Positions 61,346-64,000 of a stretch of 64,000 bases of DNA are shown in pieces. Each line of letters starts with the position of its first letter. Positions within the stretch are counted from its first letter, which is position 1. The notes under the pieces were generated by a model. That model was not told where the DNA came from. It searched no databases and saw nothing but the letters and a program-made list of their open reading frames with translations. The DNA comes from Pterobdella sp. o SKG-2022 (Eukaryota; Annelida; Clitellata; Hirudinida; Piscicolidae). The DNA lies in the NCBI GenBank assembly GCA_964035795.1, contig OZ038320.1, forward strand, positions 17,936,589-18,000,588. Reading direction: 5' to 3'. The translations under genes were made by a program, and so were the position numbers.

Positions 61346-62877
61346 GACATTAAAAACTTTTTCTCGTTAATCAACATCTTCAACAGAGCAGCATGCTTGA
61401 AAACGTTACCGAATGGTATTCGCAACAGATGGTTTTTTAGAGCTTCTTTAACATTTATCTTTATTCATTTATTTGAGTCTTTTCTTTTCGAAATATTTTT
61501 TAACATTCGAGTATGTCTCATAAAGTAAAAACCTCATCGCCACGTCAGTCGTTTGCTAATGTCTTTGTATCGTTCATCAGCTGGAGATAGTGTGATTTTT
61601 TAAGCAAGCGGCATTTTAGTTTGAAATAGCTCGGCAACTTTGCCTCGTTCAACTATATTTCCCAAATTCTTCGAGGCTTGCAGAAAATTTTAAAATTTGA
61701 GTATTGAAGAAAAAATAACGAGAAAAAACCTTTTTGTTTTATTCGGAATTTCAAAATATTGATTGTGTTCAAATTTTTAAACAATATGATATATTTTTTA
61801 CGTGATCATCATAACGTCTTTTATAAAACAACTCAACTGGATAAAATTTTTTTAAATTAATTTTTTCTAAAAAAGTTTTCAATTAAATATTATTTTCCAA
61901 AATTTATTTTTGTGTAAAGGATTAACTTTTACCTAGAACCATGGAGAATATTTAGTGAAGTTTAGATGAAAATTAACAAATATTGGAAAATATTTTAGCT
62001 TCTTATTCGAATATATGCTTTTGAAGCCGAGAAGATTGGGAAATTTTTTATGTAACAATTATTAAAAACACCAATAATGAATTTGAGAGTACTCTTCATG
62101 TAATCATCCGCAAGTGCCTACCAACAGATTGTAGATGAAAAGGTTGATAGCTTAACATTTGAAAAACATCAAAATATAAATATCTTTATTAAAAAGTAGA
62201 ATAAAAAATAAAGTACACTATGAATTAGCTGGGGCAAAACTGAAAGACATGGTTTTCTTGACGAGAAACCTGGAGTTTTTTGCACTTTTCTTTATGCGAG
62301 TTTTTGGAGCAACAGTCAGTTCTTATCTAGAGTGTCTGAAGAGTGGTAAAACCTCTTAACCACGTTACGCTCAAAATAAAACGATCAATGTATATCTTAT
62401 TAAACTTTCATTCATTCAAATTTTAAAAATTCAATTTTAGTACATGCACAAGTACGAAAGCTTCGAGGTTCGTTCGATGTAAAGGTTTGTGCTTAGAAAG
62501 AGCAACGAAATGAGTTGTTGACGCAAAAACTAGCAAGAAAATCACTCCTTCCAATAAAAAGTTTAAAATTTTTTTAGGTTAAAATTGTTTGCTTTTTTAT
62601 ATAATTTTTCATTTTAAAGGATTTGACTTCTATGTAAATTTGTTCCATATGAAGTGTAAGGGCAACATCTTCAAGAGTATATTCGCTTCATTTTAAAATA
62701 TGTTATGATTTTCTAGTTTATTTATGTGAATTCAAGTTAAAATTTAGTAAAGAATTTAAAATTTCAAATTAAGCCATCTCTCTTACACCTGAATGAAGGA
62801 AACGTAGGTGGAAGTAGAAACATATTTATGCACCTAATAGAATATAAGCAAATATCATATATAGCTAGATCCCATTT
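61346..62877. other. AT-rich spacer, no gene seen
   Basis: Both strands are closed in all frames beyond short runs. I see no repeat of the families above. Confidence 0.5.
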
Positions 62878-63077
62878 NNNNNNNNNNNNNNNNNNNNNNN
62901 NNNNNNNNNNNNNNNNNNNNNNNNNNNNNNNNNNNNNNNNNNNNNNNNNNNNNNNNNNNNNNNNNNNNNNNNNNNNNNNNNNNNNNNNNNNNNNNNNNNN
63001 NNNNNNNNNNNNNNNNNNNNNNNNNNNNNNNNNNNNNNNNNNNNNNNNNNNNNNNNNNNNNNNNNNNNNNNNNNNNN
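62878..63077. other. Assembly gap of 200 N
   Basis: Exactly 200 unknown bases, a common placeholder length, so the true distance is unknown. A frame spanning the gap is an artefact. Confidence 0.99.
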
Positions 63078-63604
63078 GGAAAAATTATTTATATAAAATT
63101 ATAAATTAAGTCTACTAATGCTTAACAAAACATATATCTACTAATATATGTGGTATGAGCATGCATTGAAGTGTAAAGATTGTACGCATGGTAGAGCCCC
63201 GGTCAATAATGAAACACATTGTTGAGCTTACCGATGAATAATTTTAAAATAAATTCAAGTCAAACCAAACTTATAAGTCAACTACTATATGCTAATAACA
63301 ATGAATAGAATTTTTGGCATCTGATTATTAAGATTGCAGTTATGCTGAGATAGGAATTTGTGTTTATTTTTTATATCGAAATTTGAGACTTTTGACTGTT
63401 GAGAGATTCTGAAAAAATGTGAGTTTTATGAATAATATTTTTTGATGATATTAACTTGGTGGCTCCTATAATTTTGTTTGAAATTCAGTCAAGGCTTGGT
63501 GAACATTTATTAAGTAACTTGGATTTTCAATAACAAAAAAAAACTATGATTTAAACTAACTTTTTGTTTTTTTTCGTTCAAATTAAATCGATTATCCTTT
63601 CTAG

Positions 63605-63697
63605 AAAGCTCCAAAATAATGTACAAATCGAGTTCTACTCGCAGTGAAAATGACGTTAAAAGCACTGGCCCCTTTGACTACATCGAGAACTACAATG
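63605..63697 (+). CDS. First coding exon of an unidentified gene running out of the window
   Basis: An acceptor (TTTCTAG) at 63598-63604 is followed by a short leader, an ATG at 63619 and 26 codons plus one base, then a strong donor GTAAGT. The peptide is MYKSSSTRSENDVKSTGPFD, YIENYN. The clean splice sites and higher GC content argue for a real exon. I do not recognise the family. No second exon can be found before the end of the window. Confidence 0.5.
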
Positions 63698-64000
63698 GTA
63701 AGTGGAATACAGAGATTCCCTTTAATAATTAGATGGCATTTTCATGAACCTTCATGGTGGATATGACTTTGATATAAAAAGAAAGTCAGTTCTTAAAAAT
63801 ATATTTTAAATTCTAGATAAAATTCATGAAGTTGGAATGTAGAAGATAATTCATGCAAGAGCTGATGAGAAGTTCCTGCAAATCGAAAAGCTTTAATAAA
63901 ATGTTGAACTTATATGTTCAATTTTAACACATTTTTTGAGGCTAATACATTAATCACACCAGGAATTCACACAAAATAAATTATTAAAAGTGGTAAGTAC

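Noticed and set aside
62828..63109. A frame running through the N block
   Set aside because: It consists of unknown residues across an assembly gap.
1..64000. CRISPR arrays, operons, ribosome binding sites, Rho-independent terminators
   Set aside because: The DNA is eukaryotic; no regularly spaced direct repeats with unique spacers occur.

Overview
This is nuclear DNA from an animal. Every protein gene I can rebuild is split by AT-rich GT-AG introns of about 60 bp to 7 kb, and the gene families (tropomodulin, UBAP1, SNRNP35, a transgelin-like calponin-homology protein, a CD225/dispanin protein, PTCD2, a tetraspanin and probably CFAP77) together point to a metazoan with muscle and cilia. The base composition is very AT-rich, and the spacers are full of non-LTR retrotransposons and tRNA-derived SINEs. 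I see no bacterial, plastid or viral gene. I cannot name the species from sequence alone; an AT-rich invertebrate is the safest statement.

Layout. 1-10.5 kb: tropomodulin (+), with a 6.9 kb intron 3 holding a nest of retroelements (family A, split by family B, itself split by a 342 bp repeat called R). 10.5-13.3 kb: spacer with a LINE 3' relic. 13.3-18.4 kb: UBAP1 (-), whose intron carries a family A remnant and a second family B copy. 18.57-19.74 kb: SNRNP35 (+), head to head with UBAP1 and 188 bp away. 20.2-23.9 kb: transgelin-like gene (-). 25.0-27.0 kb: a dispanin/CD225 gene (-) with two candidate first exons. 27.6-34.2 kb: PTCD2 (+), with nested LINEs in intron 3. 34.2-39.3 kb: gene-poor spacer. 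39.3-43.7 kb: tetraspanin (+). 45.0-48.3 kb: a well preserved RTE-like LINE (+). 50.4 kb: tRNA-Asn (-). 50.7-55.3 kb: probable CFAP77 gene (+), with a CR1/L2-like LINE (family D) in an intron. 55.5-61.3 kb: a graveyard in which a jockey/R1-like element with an RNase H-like end is interrupted by an antisense family D copy. 62,878-63,077 is an assembly gap of N. The first coding exon of another gene lies at 63.6 kb.

I assembled exons by hand from splice signals, reading-phase agreement and similarity to remembered family members. For tropomodulin, SNRNP35, the transgelin-like gene, the dispanin and PTCD2, all phases close and the total is a multiple of three. UBAP1 and the tetraspanin each lack one internal exon that I could not find.

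The genes do not form one pathway: they cover actin capping and muscle (tropomodulin, transgelin), ESCRT-I sorting (UBAP1), minor-spliceosome function (SNRNP35), mitochondrial RNA handling (PTCD2), membrane organisers (dispanin, tetraspanin) and cilia (CFAP77). The most unusual material is in the repeats: nested insertions with readable target-site duplications and an empty site for comparison, internally deleted LINE derivatives, and a short repeat (E) with two interleaved inverted repeats that could form a pseudoknot.
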